A stretch of 64,000 nt of DNA, from positions 372,001 to 436,000 of the forward strand of contig OX637626.1 of NCBI GenBank assembly GCA_951802195.1. Reading direction: 5' to 3'. Source of the stretch: Tausonia pullulans (taxonomy: Eukaryota; Basidiomycota; Tremellomycetes; Cystofilobasidiales; Mrakiaceae). Numbering within the stretch: position 1 is the stretch's first letter; each line of letters opens with the position of its first letter. Both the position numbers and the translations under genes were made by a program. Shown in pieces: positions 10,878 to 22,569 of the stretch. The notes under the pieces were generated by a model. The model worked only from the letters and a program-made list of their open reading frames with translations, was not told the origin of the DNA and did not search any database.

Positions 10878-13800
10878 TCAGCGTTCCGGTAGCACGCTCA
10901 AGTTCCCAGCAGGGCCAGACCCGCTACCCCCACTGCTGCTGTTTCCTCCTCCGCTGCCTCCTCCCCCGTACCCTGGCAGTCTCGCAAGCGCGCTAGCTGA
11001 GTTGCCAAACTTGGACGACGACGATGAATGTAAGCTGACCCAAGTCGCCGGGTTCGGGTCGGTGATCATTCCAGCCGCGAGTAGCTGCTCCTCGAGCGAC
11101 ATACGACCCGGAGGTACCGCTTGCTTTTGCTGCTGCTGCTTCGATGGCCCACTGCCGCTCAGAGCTGTCATCTGCGGGAGTAGATGCGACGACCCTCGGC
11201 GGGAGGACGACGTCGAGGACGCCGACTTCGTCGAGCTTGATCGCGTGAGCGTCGAGTTGGCAGGCGTGAGAGCGTGGACGCCTCCTCCTGGAGAAGTTAG
11301 TTGACGGTAATTAGGGTGGCCAACTGGGTGTGCGGTGGCGCTGAAGTTAAGCGAGCGATTAAAAGGGTGTTGGGTGTCGGACGAGGAGGATCGTCGTTTC
11401 TTGTCGGGCTGAGACGACGGGTCGTCCGCGAAGACATTGGCGTCGTACTCGGCCGCGGCCATAGTGGCGGCGACCGAGGAGTTGGCTAGACGACGGCTCC
11501 CGGAGGAGAGGGAGGCCGTTCGGAGAAGCGGCTTCTGTTGGACACCTCCACCGCCAGGCACCTGGGGCGAGAGGTCGTTGGTGGCGAGACTGGAGGATGA
11601 AAAGCGGCCGAAATCGAACCGAGGGAGGGATGGACCCCCAGAGAGGTCGGAGGTTGAGTCGCTCGCTGAAGTCAAAATGCCCTGCTGCTGCTCCATGACG
11701 AGGCGGAGAAGGTCGGCGCTGAGGTCTCCGCTCGGCGTGTTAGCACCGCTGGCCCAGGGAGAGTTGCCCTGAGATTTGGGCATGGGGATTAAAGCCGGTT
11801 GCGTTGAGCTCAAGGGGCCACCAATGGGTTGGTAGTCATTGTGCGAACCGCGACGACGCTTCTGATGCTGATCCGAGGGGTAGGAGGCTATCAAGGATGG
11901 GTAGGGGGATCAGATGCGTCTCATGATGATTTCGACGACTATCAGACACCCACGAGAGTCGCTGTCATCCTGGACGCTCAGCGTGGGCCTCGCTGGAGAT
12001 GTCGCAGGCGAGGAGAAAACGGACGACGTTGACGGTCTTCGCGCCCGCATCGCCTGGGCCGCGCGATACATGTCAGCTTGAACGCTTAGGTATCGCGGTA
12101 AGACTCAGGCTCACGTCATCGTTCGAGAAAGAGAATAAGGGCCGGTCCGGCGGACCCCCAGTCACGAGTGCCGAGTCGGACGAACTTGCCGCCCGGGCAG
12201 CGGTCCCAACACCTGTAAGGTCCATCGGCTCCTGGAGCCGCGAAAGCCGCCGAACACGGTCATGCTGCGGTGGAGGCGTGAAGGGCGAAGAGTGGGAAAA
12301 AGCCTCAGGAGAAGAGATGGACGAGGCCGTCCCGTTCGAGGTTGTCGTAAAGGCCGATCCGTTCGGGTCGCTCACGAGGCTTGGCCGGACGGTGCTCGAC
12401 GACTGGAACGAAGCTGGCTCGGTGTCGACCATGGCGGTCGGGTGGTTCGACCCACCGGACGAGGTCCTCGATATGGCGGCGATCCCTCCTCCCTGCTGTT
12501 GCTGTTGGCTGAAAAACTGAGGGAGGTTCGACGCCGTTGAGCCGTCGCTGATGCCGCTGGTGCTTGCCAGGCCAAGATCAAGGTGGTTGGGGTCGAAATC
12601 CATGCCCTGAGTCCACGAAGCCAGGTCAAGGTTGCCAAAGTCGAGTGAGGGCGTCATAGTCCCACTGCTCGTGCCAGTACCGTCATTGACCGTCTCGATG
12701 CCGCGGAGCAGCTCCTCAAGCGACGGTTCGTTGAGGTCAGTGCCACCGTGTTGTGGTTGATGATGGTGAAAGGTACTTGTGTTGGTCTGAGATTGATATT
12801 TGGAGAAGGAGGAATGAGGTGGATCCTTGCAGGATTGCGGAGGCGGATAACTAGGAATCTGCGGACGAGACTGAGAAGACGTCGTCGTCGTGGGCGTCAT
12901 GTGGAGATTCCTCGGCCGAGGTCGAGGCATGCCCGACGACGACGATGAAGCCGTCGTCGAAGTCATATCGACGTCCTCGGATCTCAATTGAGGTTTGTGA
13001 TGATCTCTCGAAGGGCTATGCGTCCGACTGTTTGTCCTTGACCGGATTGAGGAAGACGACGACCGGACCGAGGGGTCGAGTTCAAACGTGTGAAGCATCG
13101 ACTCCATCGCGCGGTCGCCCTTGGACGAGCGACGCGTCTTAGACTTGGCGGCAGCGCGGCTGGCGAGCCGCTCGTCGAGATCCTGTTTACACGTGAAAGA
13201 AAAGAATCAGGAGCTGTTAGAGATTCAATGCACAGATAGAGGCAATTCGCGTCAGACGAGACAGGCGACCGCCCGCCTCGTATTCAGTTCCCTTCTCCGG
13301 GCGCGCAGCAGCAGACTCACGTTGGACCGGTACTCTGGAATGGTGAGCTCTTCGAGAGGCTTGCCCCTCTCCTACAGACGAAATGCGCGGATGAAGAACG
13401 TCAGCGAACAGGGAACCCATTCCGAGGCGGCGTATTCTTACCTTATCAAAGCCCTCAGCTACGCCCTTGGAGAGCTTCTTGAACTCTCTTCGGTGCTTGA
13501 GGGAGGACTCATCGACAGTGAGAGAATGTAGGTACCAGAGCCGCCACTAATCAGGGGTCACCTTCGTCAGCAGCCGGAGAGTCGAAGGACAAGACGACAG
13601 GCACACAACGAAGACAGGCCCGCTTGCTTCCACACTCACCGAGAGGTTCTCGAGTCGTCTACCGTAGAGGGAAAGCACATGGCAAGGAAGCACAGAGTCA
13701 GCACCCCTTTGTCAAAGGACCGAGCTGTGAGACAGGGTTTGAGAGATGGTAGGGACCGGCAAAGGAGACGCGTCTTCCTTCGCCCGCGCGAAGCGAGGGA

Positions 13801-14349
13801 AGGGCCGTCCTCACATGCTCCAGAAAGACAATGCTGGACGGCCAGCGTGGACCAGCAGAGGAGTGAGCCACACATGACGAGAGGATAGGTCTGTGCCGAG
13901 TTGGCGGCGAGGGACCCGGGCATGGGACAACGACGACGACGACGGACCCGAGAAGGAACAGGGGGGACGCGCGCCGGCATGCAAACAGGGCGGCACGTTC
14001 AATCCCGAGCGAGGAGAAGGCCGAGCCGGACGAGGGGGAGGGGAGGGAAGGACAACTCACTGGCCCTGCTCGAGATGGGCAGCGACCTTGGTGCAGACCT
14101 TCCAGACACGAGTGAGCGAGTCCTGATAACCAGCGCACGCGAGATTTGTTACGTCAATATCGGGACGAGAGAAGAGACCGGGCACGCAACACAACGCCGT
14201 CCGTCGGTCGGTCGCGCGGGTCGGCGTTGGTGAATGGCGCTCGGCCTGTTGGCTAAACGCACCTCGTCGCTCAGCTGGGAGAAGGGCGCGCCAAAGGTCT
14301 TGTTACCCTTGAACTTGAGGACGAAGGGGGCCGCCTTAGTCGTCGCCAT
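10878..14349 (-). CDS. GATA_AreA (DUF1752) domain protein, probable transcriptional regulator
   Basis: Eight exons (14349-14263, 14122-14061, 13658-13640, 13546-13442, 13371-13321, 13182-12115, 12053-11954, 11887-10878) give 833 residues. The N terminus, about residues 30-80, is the fungal AreA-type domain (PF08550): DSLTRVWKVCTKVAAHLEQG, then QRLENLSWRLWYLHS. This domain occurs in AreA-like nitrogen regulators and in other fungal regulatory proteins. No GATA zinc finger is seen in the rest of the protein. The remaining 700 residues are low-complexity, rich in Ser, Gln, Gly and Pro, with a basic patch (SQPDKKRRSSSS) that could be a nuclear localisation signal. The 19-nt third exon sits inside the domain. 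A role in nutrient signalling is inferred only from the domain. Confidence 0.82.
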
Positions 14350-15022
14350 GAGTCAGGGAAGAGGGTGGATGTGGGAGGAGGGGGAGAGACGTCGCGGCGG
14401 AGTCGCGGTCGTGGAAGGAGGATGGACGAGGCGGGCGACTCCAAGGCAGCGGCTTCGTCCTCGTTTGCTAGATTGTGTGTGGTCTCTCGGGATGGGATGG
14501 GCTGGCTGGCTGTCCGGGAGGGATGAAAAAGGGAACAAAGAAGAGGGATTGGACGTTGCTGGCTGAGGACGAGGAGCTTGGCTTGGCTGTAGAGGTAGTG
14601 GTCGAGGTGGGGCAGGAGCAAGCCCTCGCGTCCGCGCGCCCTCTCACCCTGGCAGGCTCTCCACAGTCAGTTTCCCATTTGCCCCGCAAACATTCCCTAG
14701 CCTTTGATCAGCCTCCGGCCGGCCAGCCAGCTAGCGTTGTCCCTGAAATCCATCTCCTGTTCCCTCTTTCTCCTCTCCACGAGGGACGAAGTGGGTTTCG
14801 GGGTGCAGAGGGAGGCAATCACCTCGCAACTCAGAAGAGAGACAGCCACAATTCCAGTTTCGGTTCTTCTTGCACATGCCAACGATAGTATGTACCACTG
14901 CATTGACAGGCATCACAACTCAAACCAGAGCGGCAACCTGAGAGAGAGAGAGCAAGAGAGAGACAAGAAAACACACACAAATAGCAGGAGAATGAAAATT
15001 AGAACCAACTGGCCCAGCCATC
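14350..15022. other. intergenic, no gene seen
   Basis: This 673-bp gap holds the upstream region of the AreA-domain gene and the 3' flank of the next minus-strand gene. An AG-rich simple stretch lies at about 14940-14990. No reading frame with conserved character was found. Confidence 0.5.
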
Positions 15023-16109
15023 TTATGTCGACAACGCATCGTCACCTGCGCCTTCTGCTGCTGCACTTGAGCCGGCATTACGAAGCGCGCGCGCAACACC
15101 CGAGACTTCAACCTCCACCACGCCGAGCTCAAAATCCAGCTCTGGATCGTCTCCGGCATCTGGCGGAAGGGCTTCTGGGTGGATGGGCGGGGCAATGAGG
15201 AAGGCGAGGCGGACAACGGTCGGAGGTGTGGAAAGGTCGCTCGAACGACTCGAGTGCTTGAGATCGTCCTCGTCTTCGTCGCCTCCGAAGGTAAAGGAGA
15301 GGGTCGGTGGATCAAGGAGGAGAGTGGCGGAGAAGGGAATCTGCATCAGAAGAAAACCGGACCTTATCAGTTACAAGGACTCACACCGCACAGAAAGGGG
15401 GGAGCACAGATTGGGACAGTAACAGACGACCTTCTCCGTCTGTTCCGGTCCAGTCGTGTCCCTGCCTGCCTGAGACAGCGACAGACAGAGTACGGGTCCA
15501 AAGGTGGCGAGGGAACTCACCATATTGCCGCCCAGACCATTACCGCCACCAGCAGCAGCGAAACCAGCCGATCCTAAACCTGACTCCTGCTGCTGCTGCT
15601 GCTCACATGCGCACACCTCCCACATCGCCGGCCTCGGCCCAAGCTTTCTCTCGCCCTTCTCGCCTGCCCCGGTTGCGCCAAGCTCCCATGGTGGCTGGGT
15701 GAGCCAAATGATTGACCGTTCTTCCTGGATGCGGCCGTGGGCGGCAAGCCACTGTCGACGGGGAGACGGCAGAATAGGAGGGCTATCAGTCCATGCCTGC
15801 TCTCGTGCTATATGGGTGAACCATGAAAGCACGACAGTGGTGGGATTCACCTGAAAGCCTCGAGGAACCCTCGATGGCTCCATCTGACCAAAGAGCACGC
15901 TCAGCGCGACGAGGATGGCGAGGATGAGGACGCCGCATGCGAGGGCGACGATGAAGATGATGTTGGATCCCGACGTCTACACGTCGAGAGGAGGGTACTG
16001 TCAGAGAGGCTTTCCGAGGCTGGCTACGAAGGCACCCAAGGGGAGGGGGTCGTCTGGCTTGGCGAGATAGCCTCTTCAGCGAAGGCTCAATTGGACGCAC
16101 CCCAGACAT
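15023..16109 (-). CDS. orphan single-pass membrane protein
   Basis: Four exons (16109-16101, 15976-15851, 15751-15521, 15340-15023) give 227 residues; the first exon encodes only Met-Ser-Gly. Residues about 7-30 form one strong transmembrane segment (IIFIVALACGVLILAILVAL) with no cleavable signal, so the protein is probably a signal-anchored membrane protein. The rest is soluble: WLAAHGRIQEERSIIWLTQP, a Gln5 run, a Gly/Ala-rich loop, and an acidic C-terminal half with many hydrophobic Val/Leu stretches. I do not recognise the family. The model rests on good GT-AG sites and phase agreement at all three introns; alternative acceptors in intron 2 lead quickly to stops. Confidence 0.6.
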
Positions 16110-17350
16110 GGTGACAAGGGAGAGAGGAGGAAGCTAGATGAAAGGGTCGCTTGTCGAAGGCTTGGGGCCTCGATGTGAAGAGGGCCCTAGGGAGAAAGAT
16201 GGACGTTTAAGATTGCTTGTCTGACCATTGGCGCCTCGAAGCACACATGCCAGCAGCCTAAAACGTGGGGCGGCGTTGTCGGGCAACAAGGAATTGCCAC
16301 CGAGACCCTCGGCTGTCGCGAGGAGGCAGCGGGCCGGCGCTTCGATTTTCAGCTACTGCCTCCGGATTTACTGAGGGAGATTTCCCTATCAAGATATATT
16401 GCGATGAGGCGGGAGTAACATGCGATTAACGTGGCAGAAGGAACAATTGAGAAGGACGAGTCTAGCAAAATCTCAGCGATTGAAATGGAGGACGGCACAC
16501 GATGGCTGCGCACTTTCAGTCCTTTGTTCTTTGCTCTTGTTTCTTGACCCACAGTCGCTCGAGGATCAAGTCGAGAACGAGGGCTTCGCTGTGGTCTCCT
16601 GCAGAGGGAATCGACCTGCCCCTCGCCCTCGCAACTCTGCTTTCCTCATCTACTTCATCAAAAGATGAGGAAACTCTTCTATGTCAGGACTGCGACCGGA
16701 AGAGCCAGAAGCGAGGCGTGCCCATCTGGAGGTTCATCTTGAGCTGGTTGGACAGTCCCTCTGACGCAGCAGCCGATTGGGCCCAAGACGCCGCCTCGGC
16801 CTCGCACGAGTCAGACTCAAACATGGGCTCAGATGATGACCGCCCCGAGCGCCTTGGTGGTGAGGTTTTCACCCCTGTCGTGCGGGAGATGGAGAGGGAC
16901 GCGCTCGGCGTCCACTAACCTCATCCAGTGGCTAGCCCCGCTGGAGTCCATCATCATATTGAATGAAGTCCTCCACTCTTACGGCTTCTCCTCCTTCCTC
17001 CTCTTCGTCAGGAATGGCCCGATACTAAAGCCCACAAACTAGCGCTCTTTATCAATGAAAGCACGGCCTCTGCTTATTGAAGCTCTTCTGATGGATCAGG
17101 AACCTCGATCTTATATACTTCGCTTCAACCGCCCGGCGCCTGGTCGAGACCTTCGGCGCAGCTGGACCTTGAGGTTGCATATACATATTATTTGCGTGCA
17201 AGTGCCCCTTCTTCTCGCTCGACGCTCGAGGTCTGCTCAAACGGCCGCTATCAAACTCCTCCTGCCCCGTCTGGTGATTAAACATCTCTCATTATACGTC
17301 TGTATGCTCAGCATGCGAGCCCGTCCCTGTGCTCTGTCATCTTCATTTCC
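16110..17350. other. intergenic, no confident gene
   Basis: This is the upstream flank of the orphan membrane-protein gene plus a stretch less GC-rich than its neighbours. One open frame on the plus strand (16502-16918) is noted but not accepted as a gene. No RNA gene or repeat family was recognised. Confidence 0.4.
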
Positions 17351-18862
17351 TCATCTTGTCCACCCTCTATCCTTTTCTGTCCCATCTCCGCCTTCCACAA
17401 AGTTCCATTTACCGCCTAGCAGGAAAAGAATGTCAGCATGAGAAAGGATTACGTGGGAGAGAGTAGAGAGGACTATCTTCGTCGACGAGCCACTTCGGCA
17501 GGAGATGTAGTCGGCGGAAGCCCTGACGGGCTCGCCGCGATAGTGAGAAAGGGGTAGCGGTTGGGACGGAAGTTGGGTGAGGAGGAGGACATGGCGTTAG
17601 TCGTGGTTGGAGGGGCATCGGTGAGAGGAAACGAGAGGCGCGTCGTCGAAGGATGGCAGTCTGGCAGTTGACGGTGAGGATTGAGCCGAAGCCAAGATCC
17701 TTGCATTTGGCTGTCCAAACGGTCACTTGTTCGGGCAATTTGAATGCCACTCCGAGGAGGGATAGAGGTCAGTAGTGATGTGAGAGTAGGAGGAGAGAAG
17801 ATTGCGAGCATGATCTCGCATGAACACACACATGCTGGACTGTTAGATGTTCGCCGCGACGATCGAAGATTGTTGCGCACCATTATTCTTCCTTTTATCA
17901 GCTATGGTCGTGGAAGCAAGGGCATACACCATGGCTGCATGGGAGCAGTGCATCGAGGAAGAGAGTCGGGCGGAGGAGGAATGTTCATCGGCTGCTCATT
18001 CGAATTCGAGTTATTAACGAGCTGGAGTTCTTGGTATACACTGTCACGGGCGCTCTCCCGGTCTCAGCTTGCGCTTCAACTGGGAGCTTGGACTTGAGAT
18101 GGCCTGGGAAACGAGTAGAGCGCTGAGATCGCAGCCCATATCTTCTGCATGCCGGGGCGATGGGGCGCGACAAGTGCCCATGCTCCATGGAATGGCAACT
18201 ATAGCAGTGCGTCGACGGTGAGTGAGAGAAGGACATTATGGTGGAGGCCAGCAGAACAGGCTTGTAGATGCCCTCGTACATTCGTCTGACTTGTGTACAT
18301 CTGGAAGAGGCCGTCAGCCTTGGGCATTTCCCTGCATCCAGAGAGATCCCTCATGGCTCGGACTCGACCCGTGTAAACGCCGAGTACTCTGGGATCATAT
18401 TGGCGCTGAACACAACGACACCAACACCAGAGGCAGCCACCTGCTTCTAGAATTCATTCTCTCTCTCGGGCCCTTCTTCAAAGTCTCCCAGAAAGCCCTC
18501 CTGCAGAAACGTATATTGGGAGCTGTAGCGGGAATGGATTTGCGGCTTTATACCACGAAGTCGAGAGGCAGGATCTTAAGCTGAGTGACGATGACTTCCT
18601 CGTCCTTTCCACTCGTGACCTGGTGATGCAGCAGGTCCATTGGTTCGCAAGGATGGTGCGAGAGGGGGTGACGGGGGCGCCAGAGGTGTTCTGACGGGTG
18701 CCCTGGGCGTTCAGTGGCATAGGAGGGCGTAGTTGTTGGGTTTTGAGCGGCGGGGCCTCGTTCGGTTTGCGCTCCTTGTGAGGGGAGGAGAGTGGGTCGG
18801 GGGAAGGGGGGGGGGAGGTCTTTCGGGACCTTGAGATCTCCTGGGGAGAGGGTAGGGGACAT
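17351..18862 (-). CDS. unresolved multi-exon minus-strand gene or gene remnant
   Basis: Several pieces of coding character lie on the minus strand here but do not join into one model I can defend. The clearest is the 3' end: exon 17618-17453 plus exon 17415-17351, joined by a GTAATC...GCTGAC...CTAG intron. It encodes the ending KWLVDEDSPLYSLPR then GKWNFVEGGDG, then a stop at 17351; on its own, from the ATG at 17618, this gives 76 residues. Upstream, 17750-17650 reads AFKLPEQVTVWTAKCKDLG after a branch-plus-AG signal, 18290-18200 reads RRMYEGIYKPVLLAS after another such signal, and 18840-18560 is open in two frames. No family is recognised. It may be one gene with 5 or more exons, two small genes, or a decaying gene. 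Confidence 0.35.
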
Positions 18863-19460
18863 TTCGTGTGTCACATGGCGGGAAGAGCTAAATAATGAGA
18901 TGCTTTATATACTGGTGCAACGAGATAGACTGCAGTTTTCGATAGTGTCACAACTCCACATTAGCATTGAAACTTTGATGGATATGTCGTGTAATGATTT
19001 TCATTCAAGGCCATCAGTATTTGTGGACAGGTGTTTGATTCACTTCACATTCTAATTTCTCTCGTGCAGTAAGAGCATGGATGCGTCGTGGGCTTGTGCT
19101 GCCACTCGGAATCGCTCGACTGCTCTATATCTCGTGTGTCTTTCATCTCTTGACTCAATAACGAGCCTCATTTGCCTGAACATCTTCCTAGTCAGTTGCC
19201 CCAACTGCTCCTGTCTACCGAACATCCTTTGTAACAGGCCCTTTGCATACACGCAGCGTTTAGTAGTGAGGTTTCTTGGCCATCTATATCTGTGCGACTA
19301 TCTGCATCTCGAGCTCGGGCATAGCTTGGACATTGCTGCAAGGAGTGTCTCCCTTGTCTCTGTGGACCGCTTGGTATTCGACATTGGACGGGCGGACTCG
19401 GCGCAAGGGCATGTCAAGACTTCTTTATCTAGGCAAAGCTAACATTCGTCTGCCTCTGCT

Positions 19461-20141
19461 TTAAAGCCTGCTCTTGCCCTCTTCCCCAGCGCTGACCTCT
19501 TCTCGAGTCTTCAGCAGGTCCTCTCCGTCAACGAGGACGCACCACCCTCCCTCGCCTCGATACTTGCTCTCCTTTCCGGGCTTCGCCGAACGTGCGAGCG
19601 AGAGGACCCGTCCGTAGTCAGCAAAGTCGTGCTCTTTCGTGTCATACATCCCACACTAGTCACGACTCACCCCAACCCACTTGGACTTCCAGAACTCATC
19701 CTTCAGCTCCTCCATGACGGCGTCATCGTACGTCCCCGGCTGGAGGAACACGCCCCAGATGCCCGCAGCGCGCGCTTCTTTCAGGAGCGAGAGCGTTACT
19801 CTCGGTGGCGTGACAATGGACAGAGCCGTCTCCTTCGGGTTCGGGAGTGCTGAGGGGTTCGGGAGAGTCGGGTAAGACGCCGGAGGGGACGAGGTAGGGG
19901 AGAAGTGCGGCGTTGTGATGGAAGGTGAAGATGGCGTAAGGGGAGTAACGGGGAGATTGTGGGCGAGATACCAGACGAAAACTGGCAAGACAGAGCCAAA
20001 GGTCAACAAAGAGATGTTCACTTATGAGATGAGGGACAATTCGGACGCACTTCGGTGACCGAACTTCGACGGGTCGTTCGAAGCGCCTGCGACAGCAAAA
20101 TAGGGTGCTTGGAAGAAGCGTCGAGCGGCAGCAGTCTCCAT
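19461..20141 (-). CDS. CoA-binding (Rossmann) domain protein, YccU-like
   Basis: Three exons (20141-20051, 19981-19671, 19571-19461) give 170 residues. The chain begins METAAARRFF and continues into FAVAGASNDPSKFGHR, the nucleotide-binding loop of the CoA_binding_2 family (a succinyl-CoA synthetase-like Rossmann fold). WYLAHNLPVTPLTP follows, then the GIWGVFLQPGTYDD block and a C-terminal VLVDGEDLLK. The whole protein is this one domain, as in bacterial YccU and its fungal homologues. Its substrate is not known. The A|TT codon split at the first junction restores the conserved FGHRIFVWYL order. A proline/serine-rich insert (residues about 45-75) is longer than in bacterial members. Confidence 0.82.
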
Positions 20142-20460
20142 AGTCGAAAAAACGGGTGTATGCGGGCGACAAGAGACAGGGAGCGCGGGGGGTGGCACGA
20201 GGTGGTGGTTGGAGGGAACATGGGCTTCGGCCCTACCCAGCTGACTACTGGTCAGAGAATGGACGCGTCGCCACGGGCCATTCCCCCGGAGCGCGTGAAA
20301 GGCACGCAACACCTCTTGAAACACCGAAGGGATAGGATACAACGGCTGCAAGCATCCATTGAATTAGACAGGCAAGAACAGATGCAGCCTATATAAAAAA
20401 AGAAGAAATTAAAACCTCGATCTCCAACCCACAGCAACGACGACAGATTTCGATAGACCA

Positions 20461-22569
20461 TCACTCCCAGCCCCGGTCAGTCCGCTTCGCCCTCGCCCTC
20501 GCCCTCGCCACAATCTTGGCAGTGCTCCCCCTGCCCGCCCCATGACCAGCCTCGCGCTCGAGGACAAAAAGCGCGTCCCGCATGGTGACCGCTCCATCCT
20601 CGGGCGCAGGCGTCGCATCAGCCTTCCCCATTGCATTCCCGCCGCCCGCCAACACGCCAAACGCCCCTGTCGCCGCCGGCGTCGACGGCGCGCTCCCTCC
20701 ACCCTGGGCCGGCGATCCCGGACGCGAGGCGAGGGCTTCAGGAAGGGCGGCTGGGTGGGTGACGGGAGCAAGGATGGGCGCCGATGTTGTGCTGGAGATG
20801 AACGGCTTGCTCCACGTCGAAGCGATGGGCGTGCTCGACCCACTAGGCCCTGGACTCGGCGCGCCACCCCCACCCCCAGGGCTTGCTGCAGCCGCGGCAA
20901 CAGCCTCCTCGGCGGCGAGGTCGACCTTCTTCTTCTTCCGCGGCGCTGGGGATCCCGTCGAGGCCAGCCCACCAGGCATCATCCACGATTTTTTGGCGAC
21001 TCCAGCGTAGTGTAGCGCGACTGAATTAGAGACCTTCTTCTGCTGTGTCTCAGTCATGTTGCGTGCCATGCTTAAGAAGGCGGGAGAAAGAGTCAGCATT
21101 ACAAGAGTGACATTTACCGCCAGTGCATGGACTGACAGCATGGGTGTTCCCGGTAGCCCCGTCGGCTTCTTCTTCTTCTTCTTCTTCTTCCCATTCTCGT
21201 CCAGCTCATCCCCATCCTCCTCCTCCTCCCCATCAGCCCCTGCCACCCCACTACCTCCAAGCATGGCCACCTGCTCCGCCATGAGCTCCCTCTGCTCCCT
21301 CTCCCTCGCCTCCTCCGCCTCCCTGGCCATCCTCTCCCTCCTCCGGCGTGACTCCTCCTCCTTCTCGACCCGTTCGAGGGTCGTCTGCCACTTGGCCGGG
21401 TCCGACGTCAACTCGGCGCTCCACATGGGCAGAGACGACTCGGTCATGCTCGTTGGGTCGAGGAAGGCAGGTGGGTAGAGCGGAGGTGGGTGATTGAGCG
21501 TTGCGGTCGTGCGGTGCGACTTAGCGGCGAGCATAGCCGTCACGAGGTCGCGGACCCGGGCTTCAGCAGCAAGGGAGAGGTAGGCAAGGGAATCGTCCTC
21601 GATCGAGAGGGAGTATTCCTTGGTCGCTGTGGAAAAGAAGCGACGTGACAGCGCGGCACGCAACCCAAGAAGACCAGCGCGTTTAGTCCTCTGGCAGCTC
21701 CTCGATGGTAGGACCGTTTCTTCTCACCAATCTCCGTCATTCGGTCCTTGAGCCAGAGAGGATCGAGAAAGGGCAAGTTGGCGGGCTTCGCGTCGCGTTG
21801 CGGAGCCTGTGGTCGAGCGGCGATGGACCGCTGGCTGGCCTCCTCCTCAGCCTGGAAGCGAGAGTGCCAAGATGGTCAGAGAGCCAGCAAGGGAGAGAGC
21901 GAGTAAGCCAAGGCTTCGACGCGCCTTGAGGTCGACGAGACTATCGGTCAGGTCTAGGATGTCGCGCTCCCTCTTCACTGGGGCAGGCGTCGCGCTGCAG
22001 ATAAAGCAAGCGAGAGATCTCTTACTCAATCAGTTCGGTCTCGATAGATGAAGGCAGACCTCTCGTCCGCGACAGACACGCGACACCTGTACTCACGCGC
22101 TGCTCGAGGCTGGTGGTGGTGCGGCGGAAGGGCCGCCTTGAGCATCGCCGTTTGGCGCGCCGTTCGCAGCTGAGAGCAGAGCATCCCCGTCCACGTATCA
22201 GCATCGTGGCAGGAAGACTACTAGGGTACTATAAGAGAGACACATACGTCCGGATGATGCTGCCGGCGTTGAAGGCGGGGGCGGCGGTCTCTGCGGTGGT
22301 CGCCCGACAGCGGCCCCATTCGGCTGAGGCATCACCGGCCGAGCGGGCGATGGGAGCGCTCCGTTGGATCCCGCAGTAGCAGCAGTTGTAGTTGCGACTG
22401 GGGTGGCCGTTGGCATCGCTGCTGCTGATGCTGGGGGCGGCGGTCGACCGACGAGCGGTGGAGGGGGACGGGTGGGTGTCGCGAACCCTGAGGACAGGCC
22501 CGACGTCGGGTGGGCAAGGCCCGGCTCGAGCTTGGGCTTCTTGAGAGGCGGTAGGGGTTGCACGCTCAT
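20461..22569 (-). CDS. TAF4: TFIID subunit TAF4
   Basis: Six exons (22569-22248, 22169-22097, 21994-21925, 21851-21728, 21626-21137, 21070-20461) give 562 residues. TAF4 is a histone-fold subunit that pairs with TAF12 in the Pol II general factor TFIID. The N terminus is Pro/Ala-rich and disordered. The conserved C-terminal half starts at ERDILDLTDSLVDLK and includes EARVRDLVTAMLAAKSHRT, a charged helix rich in Glu/Arg, a run of eight lysines, MARNMTETQQKKVSNSVAL and the closing TMRDALFVLEREAGHGAGRG, all family hallmarks. Intron 3 reads AAG|GCGCGT...CCAG and must use a GC donor to keep phase. Exon 5 ends at a GTCAGT donor (21136). It is divergent from the SEC4 gene. Confidence 0.88.

Noticed and set aside
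16502-16918. A 138-codon plus-strand frame upstream of the orphan membrane-protein gene
   Set aside because: The last part looks somewhat protein-like, but there is no conserved motif and frames of this length arise by chance in such DNA. Transcript data would be needed.
22258-22569. Overlapping plus-strand frames opposite TAF4 exon 1 and the TAF4 poly-Lys exon
   Set aside because: They are shadows of Pro/Ala- and Lys-rich coding repeats, for example the TTC run near 21170-21190 that is antisense to the lysine codons.
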